A DNA stretch of 32,112 nucleotides from Clostridia bacterium (GTDB lineage Bacteria; Bacillota; Clostridia; Christensenellales; Aristaeellaceae), in the NCBI GenBank assembly GCA_017460395.1, contig JAFUBA010000138.1:1-32112 (forward strand), written 5' to 3'. This document shows positions 23,553 to 31,449 of this stretch, piece after piece. The notes beneath the pieces are model-generated. The model ran no database searches and was not told the origin of the DNA. It saw nothing but the letters and a program-made list of their open reading frames with translations. A program made the position numbers and the translations under genes. Positions within the stretch are counted from its first letter, which is position 1, and each line of letters opens with the position of its first letter.

Positions 23553-24836
23553 ATGGACAGCATTTTTTCCCCGGTCACACTTTCTGGTCATATGGTCGCC
23601 CCTGCATCCAAGTCAGAAACCCATCGCCGGCTCATCTGCGCAGGACTGAGCCGGGAGGAGTCGAGCATGGAGCGCGTCCTTGTCTCCAAGGACATCGAGG
23701 CGACGATCCGGTGCCTCGAGGCACTGGGCACAGATGTGACGACGGATGACACCGGAGTACGCGTAAGAGGCTTTGCAAGGAAGAAGGATCTTCTGCCGAT
23801 TTTTGATACAGGGGAGAGCGGATCGACCCTGCGTTTCTTTGTGCCCCTGGCCCTGACGATCTGCGGGGGCGGCATCTTCCGGATGCACGGCAATCTCGGA
23901 AAACGCCCGATGGATATCTACAGGGACCTGTTCGTCCCACAGGGCGTCAGCTGGCACATGGGCATTGGCGCCGACGAGATTCTGGAACTGGTGGTACAGG
24001 GCCAGATGGAGAGCGGGGAGTATGTGATCCCCGGGAATGTCTCCAGCCAGTTTGTTTCCGGTCTTCTCTTTGCGCTGCCGCTCCTCAGGGGCAACTCGAC
24101 CCTTGAGGTGGTACCGCCCGTGGAGTCGGAGGGGTACATCCACATGACGGTGCAGGCCATCCGTGACTGCGGCATCGAGATCCGGGAGGAAAAGGCGAAA
24201 AAGCGTGGCCTCAAATGGACTATTCCCGGTGGGCAGCAGTACAGGGCAAGAAACGGTGCGATGCACGGCGACTGGAGCCAGGCAGCGGTGCTGCTGTGTG
24301 CAGACGCCCTGGGAAGCAGCGTCCAGCTGGAGGGACTCCGTGAGGACAGTCTGCAGGGCGACAAGAGCATTCTCGAGTGCCTTGAGCAGATGGGTGCCAG
24401 GATCGTCCGGGAGGAAGGCGGCATCCGCGTGGAGGCAGACAGGCTTCACGGCATGGAGTTTGACATGCAGGACCGTCCCGATATTGCGCCCATGCTGGCC
24501 CTGGTCTGCCAGATGGCGGAGGGAACAAGCATTCTCAGGGGCTGTGACCGCCTGAAGCTGAAGGAATGCGACCGCCTGGCGGGGACGGTGAACATCCTCA
24601 ACGTTATCGGCGGAAAGGCACGGGAGGAAAAGGGAAGCATCGTCATCGAGGGCGTCAGCCACCTGAAAGGCGGGTGCGAACTTCGGGACGAACATGATCA
24701 TCGCATGGTGATGCTGGCAAGCATTGCCGCGCTTGTCTGCGAGGAGCCCCTGACCGTACACGGGGTGGAATCGCTGGAAAAATCCTGGCCGGATTATCTT
24801 GAGGTATACAAAGCCCTTGGAGGAAAGGTATCATGA
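23553..24836 (+). CDS. aroA: 3-phosphoshikimate 1-carboxyvinyltransferase (EPSP synthase)
   Basis: 427 residues, the family's standard length. Joins phosphoenolpyruvate to shikimate-3-phosphate, the sixth step of the shikimate pathway. Visible active-site elements: SKSETHR (19-25, K20/S21), GESGSTLRF (87-95), GKRPM (116-120, R118), SSQF (164-167), DxPDIAPMLA with D310, KECDR (337-341), DHRM (382-385, R384) and the closing SLEKSWPDY (K410). KECDR has Cys where most enzymes have Ser (KESDR). The ATG at 23553 has AAAGGAG seven nt upstream; a longer frame upstream has no start signal. Overlaps aroC by ATGA. Confidence 0.97.
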   Translation: MDSIFSPVTLSGHMVAPASKSETHRRLICAGLSREESSMERVLVSKDIEATIRCLEALGTDVTTDDTGVRVRGFARKKDLLPIFDTGESGSTLRFFVPLALTICGGGIFRMHGNLGKRPMDIYRDLFVPQGVSWHMGIGADEILELVVQGQMESGEYVIPGNVSSQFVSGLLFALPLLRGNSTLEVVPPVESEGYIHMTVQAIRDCGIEIREEKAKKRGLKWTIPGGQQYRARNGAMHGDWSQAAVLLCADALGSSVQLEGLREDSLQGDKSILECLEQMGARIVREEGGIRVEADRLHGMEFDMQDRPDIAPMLALVCQMAEGTSILRGCDRLKLKECDRLAGTVNILNVIGGKAREEKGSIVIEGVSHLKGGCELRDEHDHRMVMLASIAALVCEEPLTVHGVESLEKSWPDYLEVYKALGGKVS

Positions 24837-25945
24837 GTTCCATCTACGCAGGATCCCTGCAGCTGTCCCTGTTCGGGCAGAGCCATGGGGAAGCAATCGG
24901 CATGACACTGGATGGGTTTCCTGCAGGGATGCAGATTGACACGGAAGCACTGAGGGCGGAGATGAACCGCAGGCGCCCTGGCACCAGCCGCGTGACAACC
25001 GCACGCCAGGAGGATGACCGGGTGGAGTTTCTCTCGGGCGTTCTGAACGGGAGAACAACCGGACAGCCCATCTGCGGCGTGATCTACAATCACGGTCAGC
25101 ACTCGAAGGACTATGGGGACGGGGTGGATGTCATCCGTCCCTCCCATGCAGACTATACCGGACATGTCCGGTATTTTGGTTTTGAGGACTGGCGGGGCGG
25201 CGGCAGTTTTTCCGGACGCCTGACGGCGCCGATCGTGGCGGCGGGAAGTCTGTGCAGACAGTACCTGAGATCCCAGGGGGTGGAGATTCTGGGCCACATC
25301 CTGTCGATCGGGAAGGTGCAGGACGAAAGTTTTCAGGCGTGTTTTCGTGAGATGCAGGACTGGGACAACTGGAAAGAGGGCATCCGGGCACCCGAGGGAG
25401 AAGCCCTTCCCACCATCTCGGGCGTGTCTGACAGCATGCGGGAGGAAATCTACCGGGCAGCCGCGGAGCAGGACTCCGTGGGCGGTCAGGTGGAATGCCT
25501 GGTGCACGGGCTTCCTGCAGGGCTTGGGGCACCGTTCTTTGACAGTGTCGAGTCGACACTTGCACGTCTCCTCTTCTCCGTACCGGGTGTCAAGGGCGTG
25601 TCCTTCGGGGACGGCTTCGGGCTGTCCTGGATGCTTGGAAGCGAGGCCAACGATGCCTTTGCCCTGATAGAGAAACAGGTGGTGACACAGACAAACCATG
25701 CAGGTGGCATCAACGGCGGAATCACCAACGGCATGCCGGTAACGGTGCGGTGTGCCCTGCGGCCGACGCCGTCCATTGGGAAGGCGCAGGGGAGCGTTTC
25801 CCTGTCCCGCATGGAGGAGGAAGAGCTGACCATCCGCGGGAGACACGATCCATGCATTGTGCCAAGGGCCCTGCCGGTCGTGGAGGCGATGGTCGCCATC
25901 GGCATCATGGATCTATGGAAGGAGAGAGCCGCATGTCTCACCTGA
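24833..25945 (+). CDS. aroC: Chorismate synthase
   Basis: 370 residues. Converts EPSP to chorismate with reduced FMN, the last shikimate step. Motifs: FGQSHGEAIG (14-23; usual FGESHG), RRRPGTSRVTTAR (46-58), RPSHADYTG (102-110; usual RPGHADY), WRGGGSFSGRLTAP (120-133), SFGDGFGLSWMLGSEANDAF and NHAGGINGGITNGMPV, then RHDPCIVPRALPVVEAM at the C-terminus. The GGGSFSGRLTAP form is common among Clostridia. The ATG overlaps the aroA stop (ATGA), and its 3' end overlaps pheA by 13 bp. The Glu-to-Gln change in the first signature is worth noting, but overall conservation is strong. Confidence 0.97.
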   Translation: MSSIYAGSLQLSLFGQSHGEAIGMTLDGFPAGMQIDTEALRAEMNRRRPGTSRVTTARQEDDRVEFLSGVLNGRTTGQPICGVIYNHGQHSKDYGDGVDVIRPSHADYTGHVRYFGFEDWRGGGSFSGRLTAPIVAAGSLCRQYLRSQGVEILGHILSIGKVQDESFQACFREMQDWDNWKEGIRAPEGEALPTISGVSDSMREEIYRAAAEQDSVGGQVECLVHGLPAGLGAPFFDSVESTLARLLFSVPGVKGVSFGDGFGLSWMLGSEANDAFALIEKQVVTQTNHAGGINGGITNGMPVTVRCALRPTPSIGKAQGSVSLSRMEEEELTIRGRHDPCIVPRALPVVEAMVAIGIMDLWKERAACLT

Positions 25946-26754
25946 TCGCCTATCCGGGCCTGGCCGGCTCGTTCTCCTACGGGGCCGCAAGGCATCAGTT
26001 TCCGGATGACGAGGTCCGGGGCTATGAGACCTTCGAGGAGGCGGCGAGGGCTGTAGCAGACGGAGAATGCACCTACGGGCTTCTGCCCATCGAGAATTCC
26101 TCCGCAGGTGCCGTCCTGACCACCTATGCCATCCTGGAGAAGATGCAGCTGCACATTGTGGGGGAGGCACTGGAGCCGGTTCGTCACCAGCTGGTGGGTC
26201 TGCCGAAGGCAGAGCTTTCCAGGATCCGGTCCATTACGAGCCACCCACAGGCCATCGCACAGTGCGATGAATTTCTGTCAACGCTGAAGGGTGTCCAGCT
26301 GATCCCTGGCGTCAACACGGCCATCTGTGCGCGGCAGCTTCTGGAGGACGCGGATGAAACCCGGGCCGCCATCGCCAGCCGCGAGGCTGCGGAGTTCTTC
26401 GGCCTCAAAATCCTCAAGGAAGATATCCATACATCCAAGGTCAACACCACCAGATTCTTTATCCTCTCAAAGGATCCGCAGCCCCTATATTCACCCAACA
26501 AGGCCACCGTGGTCTTCCGGGTCAATAATGTGGTGGGCGCTCTCGTGCAGGTGCTGATCTCCTTTGCCATCAGCGGACTCAACATGACCAGGATCGAGAG
26601 CCGGCCTGTGAAGGATGAGCCCTTCCTCTATTTCTTCTCAGCAGATTTCGAGGGTGAGATGGACATGAACCATCTGGACCGTGCCATGGAATCTGCAAGA
26701 CCGTTCACCAGCGACCTGAGACTTCTTGGGACCTACAGAAAGGCCCAGACATAA
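25933..26754 (+). CDS. pheA: Prephenate dehydratase with ACT domain
   Basis: 273 residues, monofunctional (no chorismate mutase domain). Decarboxylates and dehydrates prephenate to phenylpyruvate for phenylalanine synthesis. Catalytic domain 1-180: YPGLAGSFSYGAAR (7-20), GLLPIENSSAGAV (49-61), SHPQAIAQC (103-111) and the essential TRF (173-175). Regulatory ACT domain 191-268 with GALV (202-205) and ESRP (222-225), the phenylalanine feedback site. The ATG at 25933 is preceded by GGAGAG and lies inside the aroC end, giving translational coupling in aroA-aroC-pheA; a longer frame upstream is only the aroC shadow. A strong terminator follows. Confidence 0.96.
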   Translation: MSHLIAYPGLAGSFSYGAARHQFPDDEVRGYETFEEAARAVADGECTYGLLPIENSSAGAVLTTYAILEKMQLHIVGEALEPVRHQLVGLPKAELSRIRSITSHPQAIAQCDEFLSTLKGVQLIPGVNTAICARQLLEDADETRAAIASREAAEFFGLKILKEDIHTSKVNTTRFFILSKDPQPLYSPNKATVVFRVNNVVGALVQVLISFAISGLNMTRIESRPVKDEPFLYFFSADFEGEMDMNHLDRAMESARPFTSDLRLLGTYRKAQT

Positions 26755-26786
26755 TGTGGTTCTTATTCTGCCGCTGGCGACACAGG

Positions 26787-26809
26787 AAGGCTGCTTCGGC
26801 AGCCTTTTT
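26787..26809 (+). terminator. Intrinsic terminator of aroA-aroC-pheA
   Basis: AAGGCTGC-TTCG-GCAGCCTT, eight perfect base pairs with a stable TTCG tetraloop, followed by TTT. It stands 32 bp after the pheA stop. Confidence 0.92.
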
Positions 26810-26836
26810 GAGACGCGATAAGAAGGAGGGGCAATC

Positions 26837-27440
26837 ATGGCAGACGTGCGAGCAGTTGCAAATCTGTTCCTTCATCTTGCACAAGAGCAGTCCAATCAGA
26901 TGACCGGAGATCTCATGACGAATCTCAGGCTTCAGAAGATGCTTTATTATGCCCAAGTGCTGGTTCCTCGTCAGATACGGGAAGCCCCTGTTTCACAGCA
27001 GAATAGAAGCGTGGGATCAGGGTCCTGTCGTTCCAGCTGTTGATGCGGACTTCAAAATCTATGGCATCGGACCGCTTCATGCGATACCAGTCGATTACAG
27101 TCAGTTCACCGCAGATGAGTTCAGCACGATTCTGGATGTGTTTACCCATTACGGAAAGTTTTCCGCATCAGGTCTCCGCGAGCTTTCAATCAAAAGTGGC
27201 TCCCCATGGGATGCTGTGTATGTTCCTGGTACAGTGCATCGTGAGATCACCACAGATGCCATGGAGGAATATTTCAAGCATCAGAGCCCCCTTGAGACGG
27301 TGGCAGACCGGCTCTTGAAGTCTGTATATGCATCTGGAAGAGAAGTGATCACTCCTCCGATCAGTGCAAGCGGGAATCCGATCCTCCCAGCTGATGACTA
27401 TGAAGACTGGGGAGACTGGGGAGACTGGAGTGACGATTAA
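26837..27440 (+). pseudogene. Panacea/SocA-type (DUF4065) antitoxin-domain gene, frameshifted
   Basis: Two frames together encode one DUF4065 protein. Frame 1 (from ATG 26837, AAGGAGG upstream) gives MADVRAVANLFLHLAQ ... LQKMLYYAQ. Frame 2 continues with CWFLVRYGKPLFHSRIEAWDQGPVVP, TILDVFTHYGKFSASGLRELSIKSGSPWDAVY and an acidic tail rich in GDW repeats. The join falls at about 26957, where removing one base from CAAGTGCTGG restores LQKMLYYAQCWFLVRYGKPLF, the expected family sequence. As written, frame 1 runs to a stop at 27043 after unrelated residues. DUF4065/Panacea proteins neutralise diverse small toxins; no toxin gene is adjacent, so this is an orphan. Base composition looks less GC-rich than the flanking operons, suggesting transfer. 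A sequencing error at this position remains possible. Confidence 0.8.
27405..27431 (+). repeat. Three tandem 9-bp units encoding GDW repeats
   Basis: GACTGGGGA repeats at 27405, 27414 and (imperfectly) 27423, encoding the DW-GDW-GDW tail of the Panacea-domain protein. Probably arose by slippage and could vary between strains. Confidence 0.6.
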
Positions 27441-27494
27441 ACCGTGGACATCGTGGCGGAGCCGAAGTATGAAAGATCGCGAAGGCTCATAGAG

Positions 27495-27530
27495 AAAATC
27501 CCTCCTCATGTATTGCGAGGAGGGATTTTT
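27495..27530. terminator. Bidirectional terminator between the Panacea gene and pepT
   Basis: AAATCCCTCCTC pairs perfectly with GAGGAGGGATTT (12 base pairs, nine-nt loop). TTTTT follows on the plus strand and TTTTCTCT on the minus strand, so it can end both convergent transcripts. Confidence 0.92.
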
Positions 27531-27569
27531 CGACCGCCGTTACAGGGTCTTCTTTGTTCAACTGAGCCC

Positions 27570-28754
27570 TCAGGCCGTCACAATGTTCTTCAGAACCTTC
27601 ACCATGGTTTCGAGAGCCTCTCTTGTGATGCACTCTTTCCTGGAATGGAAATTATAGCCGCCGGTGGAAAGGTTCGGGCACAGAAGACCCATGAAGCTCA
27701 GTCGTGCACCGTCGGTGCCGCCGCGGATCGGCTGCACGGAGGGCGTCACGTTCTCCTTTTCGAAGGCGGCGCGTGCACGGTCCAGAATGTCCATTCTGGG
27801 CTCCAGCTTCTCGCGCATGTTGTAATAGGAATCCTTCACAAGGCACTCCACCGTGCCCTCACCGTGTTCCTGGTTCAGAAGGTCCCGGATTCTGAGGCAC
27901 AGTGCCTTCTTTTCCTCAAACAGGCTCCGGTCGTGGTCCCGGATGATGTAGGTCAGCTCTGCCTTTTCGCAGTCGCCCTCCATGTGGATCAGGTGATAGA
28001 AGCCCTCATATCCTTCCGTGTGCTCGGGGCGCATGTGAGCGGGCAGCAGGGAGTGGAACTGCATGGCGATCTGGCCGGCGTTCTTCATTCTTCCCTTGGC
28101 ATCGCCGGGGTGGAAGGAAAGACCGCGCACGGTGACGATGAGGCTGGCTGCATTGAAGTTTTCGTATTCCATTTCGCCTACGGCGCCGCCGTCCACGGTG
28201 TAGGCAAAATCAGCGCCGAAGTGCTCCACGTCAAAGAGGTCTGCACCGCGGCCGATCTCCTCGTCCGGCGTGAAGGCAACCGCCACCTGGCAGTGGTCCG
28301 GCGCATCCGAGCGGGTCAGCTCCTCGCACAGCTGCATGATCTCTGCCACGCCGGCCTTGTCATCTGCGCCGAGGACGGAGGTGCCGTCGGTCACGATCAG
28401 TTCCTGGCCGCGAAGGGCGGGGAGGAAGGCATCATCGATGACGATCCCGTTCTTCAGCGTCACGGGGCTGCCATCATAGTCCGGGATGCAGACGGGATGG
28501 GTGGGGCCCTTCACGGCATCCGAGGTGTCCATGTGGGCAATGAGCCCGATGCACCCATCCTTGCCCTTGGCGGGAATGGTGGCATAGACATAGCCGTGCT
28601 CATCGCTGCGAGCCTGAAGCCCCAGCGCTTTCAGTTCATCCACCAGAAGATGGATCAGATCCCACTCCTTCGGGGAGGAGGGACAGGTTGCGGAGGATTC
28701 GTCCGAGGTGGTTTCCACCTGGATATAGCGGAGAAATCTGTCTTTGACAGCCAT
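27570..28754 (-). CDS. pepT: Peptidase T (tripeptide aminopeptidase)
   Basis: 394 residues of the M20 zinc-peptidase family, slightly shorter than the roughly 410 of E. coli PepT. Removes the N-terminal residue from tripeptides in the cytosol. Zinc and catalytic residues: HMDTSD (H74, D76), GADDKAG (bridging D131), FTPDEEIG (E165 general base, E166), TVDGG (D188) and NFHSRKE (H369). TDGTSVLGADDKAGVAEIM and RGGTDGARLSFMGLLCPNL are strongly diagnostic. The ATG at 28754 has AAAGGAG ten nt upstream. It lies 52 bp after the FUSC-type gene and is probably the last gene of that transcript; the bidirectional terminator follows. Confidence 0.96.
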   Translation of the reverse strand: MAVKDRFLRYIQVETTSDESSATCPSSPKEWDLIHLLVDELKALGLQARSDEHGYVYATIPAKGKDGCIGLIAHMDTSDAVKGPTHPVCIPDYDGSPVTLKNGIVIDDAFLPALRGQELIVTDGTSVLGADDKAGVAEIMQLCEELTRSDAPDHCQVAVAFTPDEEIGRGADLFDVEHFGADFAYTVDGGAVGEMEYENFNAASLIVTVRGLSFHPGDAKGRMKNAGQIAMQFHSLLPAHMRPEHTEGYEGFYHLIHMEGDCEKAELTYIIRDHDRSLFEEKKALCLRIRDLLNQEHGEGTVECLVKDSYYNMREKLEPRMDILDRARAAFEKENVTPSVQPIRGGTDGARLSFMGLLCPNLSTGGYNFHSRKECITREALETMVKVLKNIVTA

Positions 28755-28806
28755 GGATGATTCGCTCCTTTCGGTATGTGTGTTGTATATGGCAGAATAT
28801 CAGACT

Positions 28807-30180
28807 TTATGCGCGGATGAAAGCCAGGATCTTCTTTCCAATCGTGGCAGCGCTTTCGCCCCATTCCTTGAGCCGTTTCTTCACCGGCATCATGGATACG
28901 GGTTCATACAGGCGTCCCGCCTTCTGGAGGAGACGGACGGCATCCTTCTCTGTCTCGTAGGGCTTCGAGAGGGTAAGATCTACCGCCTTCAGGGCAGGAT
29001 CATCCTTTTCAAGACGCGAGAGGAGATGGGCCCTGGCATTTTCTACGGTGGCATCCGCGCAGTAGATATACAGCCCGTCGGTTCGATCGACGCCGTTCTG
29101 GGGACGGATGACATAACGCACAGGCAGGTCACGGATCTGAGGCTCAAGACGCGTGACAAGATCCTGCGTTTCGCTGCGGGACAGGATGATCTTGATGCAG
29201 ACGACTTTGCCCGGGATCTCCTCGCCCTCATCGAGGTACATCCGGTAGGAGGACGACTGCATGAGCCGCTGGACCGCAGCTTCCTCCGGCCGCATTACTC
29301 CCCTGTGGGACACGAGGGTCATGTGGCTTCGCACCGCGTAGACCGAGTAGCTGATCTGTACCTTCTGCAGTGCTGCCTCGAGGGCATCAAAGGTATCCGC
29401 CTCGAAGGGACAGGACCAGAGATAGGCGTTTGCCTGGGTATCAAAGATCGCGGCACCGTCCATCACGATGAGGGGCGTCCTGATTTTCGCAGCGCTCATC
29501 TGCAGCGTAAAGTAGGCAGGTGCATGCTCCGAGATGAGACAGATGCGTGCTCCGTCGCCATACAGATGGTTCAGGAGAAAGAGCACCGTGGGGGACACGG
29601 TGGCAAAGCGGTCCGGCACAAGGTCCCGGCTTTTGACAAAGAAGATGAGGTGACCGTCCTTCGTGCGCGGGAGACGGAAGAGGTTGACCAGAATCGCAAT
29701 GCTGGTCCCGATGAGCACGTCCCCCACCTTCGTGAGCGCCGAAATGTAGGGCTCGTCAATCTCAGGGTAGGCGATCACGATACACAGAAACACGATGGCG
29801 GACAGCGAGGAAGCATCCGGCCTGTGCATGAGTACGGCCATGTAGAGGGAGAGCATCACGCCAACACCCATGAGGCCGTAGAGAATCAGGGGACTGCGCG
29901 CGAGCACGGGGAAGGAATAGAAGATCACGAGAAACAGCATGCCGAGAACGGCACCGATCAGGGTGCCGGAGAGACGGCTGAAGGCATACTCTTTTGTGTC
30001 GCTGACCAGCGGCTGCATGCAGATGATCGCCGTGATCGCTGCCTCACTCGGCAGGTTCTCCCCGCGGAGGCCGAAGATCACGTAGACCATCAGGCAGAGA
30101 AAGACGGCCAGGGTGGTCTTGAGGATGCGCTGCCCGAGATGGGGCAGCGCGTGTGTAAGCGAAGTTTTTATTGCTTCCAT
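28807..30180 (-). CDS. FUSC/aromatic-acid-exporter-type membrane protein fused to a degenerate HAD-like domain
   Basis: 457 residues. Residues 1-170 hold about five or six membrane helices with the FUSC/ArAE pattern: RILKTTLAVFLCLMVY, EAAITAIICMQPLVSDTKEYAFSRLSGTLIGAVLG and ALTKVGDVLIGTSIAILVNLF. From 178 to about 395 the protein reads like a Cof-type HAD hydrolase: the FVKSRDLVPDRFATVSPTVLFLL start, GARICLISEHAPAYF and TPLIVMDGAAIFD correspond to motif I, the motif II region and the NGA strand. However, the nucleophile motif DxDGTLL is replaced by VKSRDLV, so phosphatase activity is unlikely. The C-terminal helix is amphipathic and basic. The ATG at 30180 has CCGGAG five nt upstream and follows the alcohol dehydrogenase gene by 17 bp. 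Efflux of small acids is the family's suggested role; the pseudo-HAD may bind a ligand. Confidence 0.8.
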   Translation of the reverse strand: MEAIKTSLTHALPHLGQRILKTTLAVFLCLMVYVIFGLRGENLPSEAAITAIICMQPLVSDTKEYAFSRLSGTLIGAVLGMLFLVIFYSFPVLARSPLILYGLMGVGVMLSLYMAVLMHRPDASSLSAIVFLCIVIAYPEIDEPYISALTKVGDVLIGTSIAILVNLFRLPRTKDGHLIFFVKSRDLVPDRFATVSPTVLFLLNHLYGDGARICLISEHAPAYFTLQMSAAKIRTPLIVMDGAAIFDTQANAYLWSCPFEADTFDALEAALQKVQISYSVYAVRSHMTLVSHRGVMRPEEAAVQRLMQSSSYRMYLDEGEEIPGKVVCIKIILSRSETQDLVTRLEPQIRDLPVRYVIRPQNGVDRTDGLYIYCADATVENARAHLLSRLEKDDPALKAVDLTLSKPYETEKDAVRLLQKAGRLYEPVSMMPVKKRLKEWGESAATIGKKILAFIRA

Positions 30181-30197
30181 GATGACTCCGGTCTGGT

Positions 30198-31415
30198 TCA
30201 GGCCTGCTTCCTGAGGGTTTCCAGAAGGGTTCGGAAATCGTCTTCACCCCAGATGACAGGAACGGGATAGAGGGGGTTGGCCTCCTTGTCTGCCCAGGCG
30301 ATGATCTGGGGAATGTCCTTGTCCTGAATGACATCCGTGCCCCTCGGGATCTGCATCTTCCGGTTGGTTTCCTCGATCCAGGAGATGAAAGATTCTGCCT
30401 TTTCGGCATCGCTCCGGCCCTGAATGCCACATTCGTCCGCAAGCTCGGCAAGCCGCCCGAACACCTTTTCACCGTACTGGCGAAGGACACAGGGAAGGAT
30501 CATGCTCATGGCAAGGCCGTGGGGGACACCGTAGAGACCGCCCAGGGTATGGCCGACCGCGTGTACGTAGCCGACGCAGCCGCGGGTGAAGGACCTGCCT
30601 GCATAGAAGGCAGCCCACTGCATGGCCTGACGGTGCTCGATGCTGCTGCCATCCTCATAGGCGGCCAGGATGTGCTCATGGATGAGGCGAACGGCGTTTT
30701 TCGCATATTCGCGCTCGAGGTGCGTGAGATACGTGCCGTTGGTGTAGCTCTCCACCGCGTGGCACAGGGCATCCATGCCCGTGGTTGCGGTGATAAACGG
30801 CGGAAGTCCCTGCGTCAGCTTCGGATCCAGGACCGCAAGGCGGGGCATCAGGACGGGATCGTTGATGGATGCCTTGTGGTGCGTCTTCTCCTCGGTGATC
30901 ACCGCTGCCACCGTGGTCTCAGACCCGGTTCCGGCCGTCGTGGGCACGGCATAGAAGGGGACGATCCTTTTGTGCACCTTCAGGAGCCCCTGGAGCTGTC
31001 GGACAGCCTTTTTCGGATGCGCCTGCTTGGCTGCAATGCCCTTGGCGCAGTCCATGGGGGAACCGCCGCCGAAGGCCACGATGGCCTTGCAGTTTTTCTC
31101 GCGGAACATGCGGAAACCGTCTTCCACGTTTCTGTCCGTGGGATTTGGCTGCACGGAGGAGTAGACGGCGACGTTCAGTCCCATCTCTTTCATCTTATTC
31201 AGCATGGGCACAGGAAGTCCAAGCTTCATCAGGGATTCGTCCGTCACCACAAGGACGCTGTCGTGGCCGGCTGCCTTGAGTTTATCCGGGAGCTCAAGCA
31301 CGCTGTCCTCGCCGGACAGGGTTTCGGGAATCCTCCAGGGGAGGAAGTAGTTTCCAACTTTCATAACGGCCTGGAATGTGCGGCACCAGGCTCTTTTGCC
31401 AGCAGAAGAACCCAT
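30198..31415 (-). CDS. Iron-containing (group III) alcohol dehydrogenase
   Basis: 405 residues. NAD(P)-dependent interconversion of alcohols and aldehydes. The N-terminal nucleotide-binding half shows VLVVTDESL, VEDGFRMFREKNCKAIVAFGGGSPMDCAKGIA (GGGSPMD at 116-122) and AVPTTAGTGSETT (157-168). The metal-binding half has TTGMDALCHAVES (D215, H219) and YVHAVGHTLGGLYGVPHGLAM (H285, H299). The Asp-His and His-His spacings of 4 and 14 match those of FucO-type enzymes. The ATG at 31415 has AAAGGAG nine nt upstream. It lies 34 bp after the aldehyde dehydrogenase gene; the pair probably interconverts an aldehyde with its acid and alcohol. The substrate cannot be read from the sequence. Confidence 0.94.
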   Translation of the reverse strand: MGSSAGKRAWCRTFQAVMKVGNYFLPWRIPETLSGEDSVLELPDKLKAAGHDSVLVVTDESLMKLGLPVPMLNKMKEMGLNVAVYSSVQPNPTDRNVEDGFRMFREKNCKAIVAFGGGSPMDCAKGIAAKQAHPKKAVRQLQGLLKVHKRIVPFYAVPTTAGTGSETTVAAVITEEKTHHKASINDPVLMPRLAVLDPKLTQGLPPFITATTGMDALCHAVESYTNGTYLTHLEREYAKNAVRLIHEHILAAYEDGSSIEHRQAMQWAAFYAGRSFTRGCVGYVHAVGHTLGGLYGVPHGLAMSMILPCVLRQYGEKVFGRLAELADECGIQGRSDAEKAESFISWIEETNRKMQIPRGTDVIQDKDIPQIIAWADKEANPLYPVPVIWGEDDFRTLLETLRKQA

Positions 31416-31449
31416 CGGGGATCACTCCTTTACATGTTGTTTCATCTTC

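Noticed and set aside
28744-30270. A 508-codon open frame on the plus strand opposite the FUSC-type gene
   Set aside because: Low-complexity His/Arg/Glu composition, no start signal, covers a clear membrane-protein gene.
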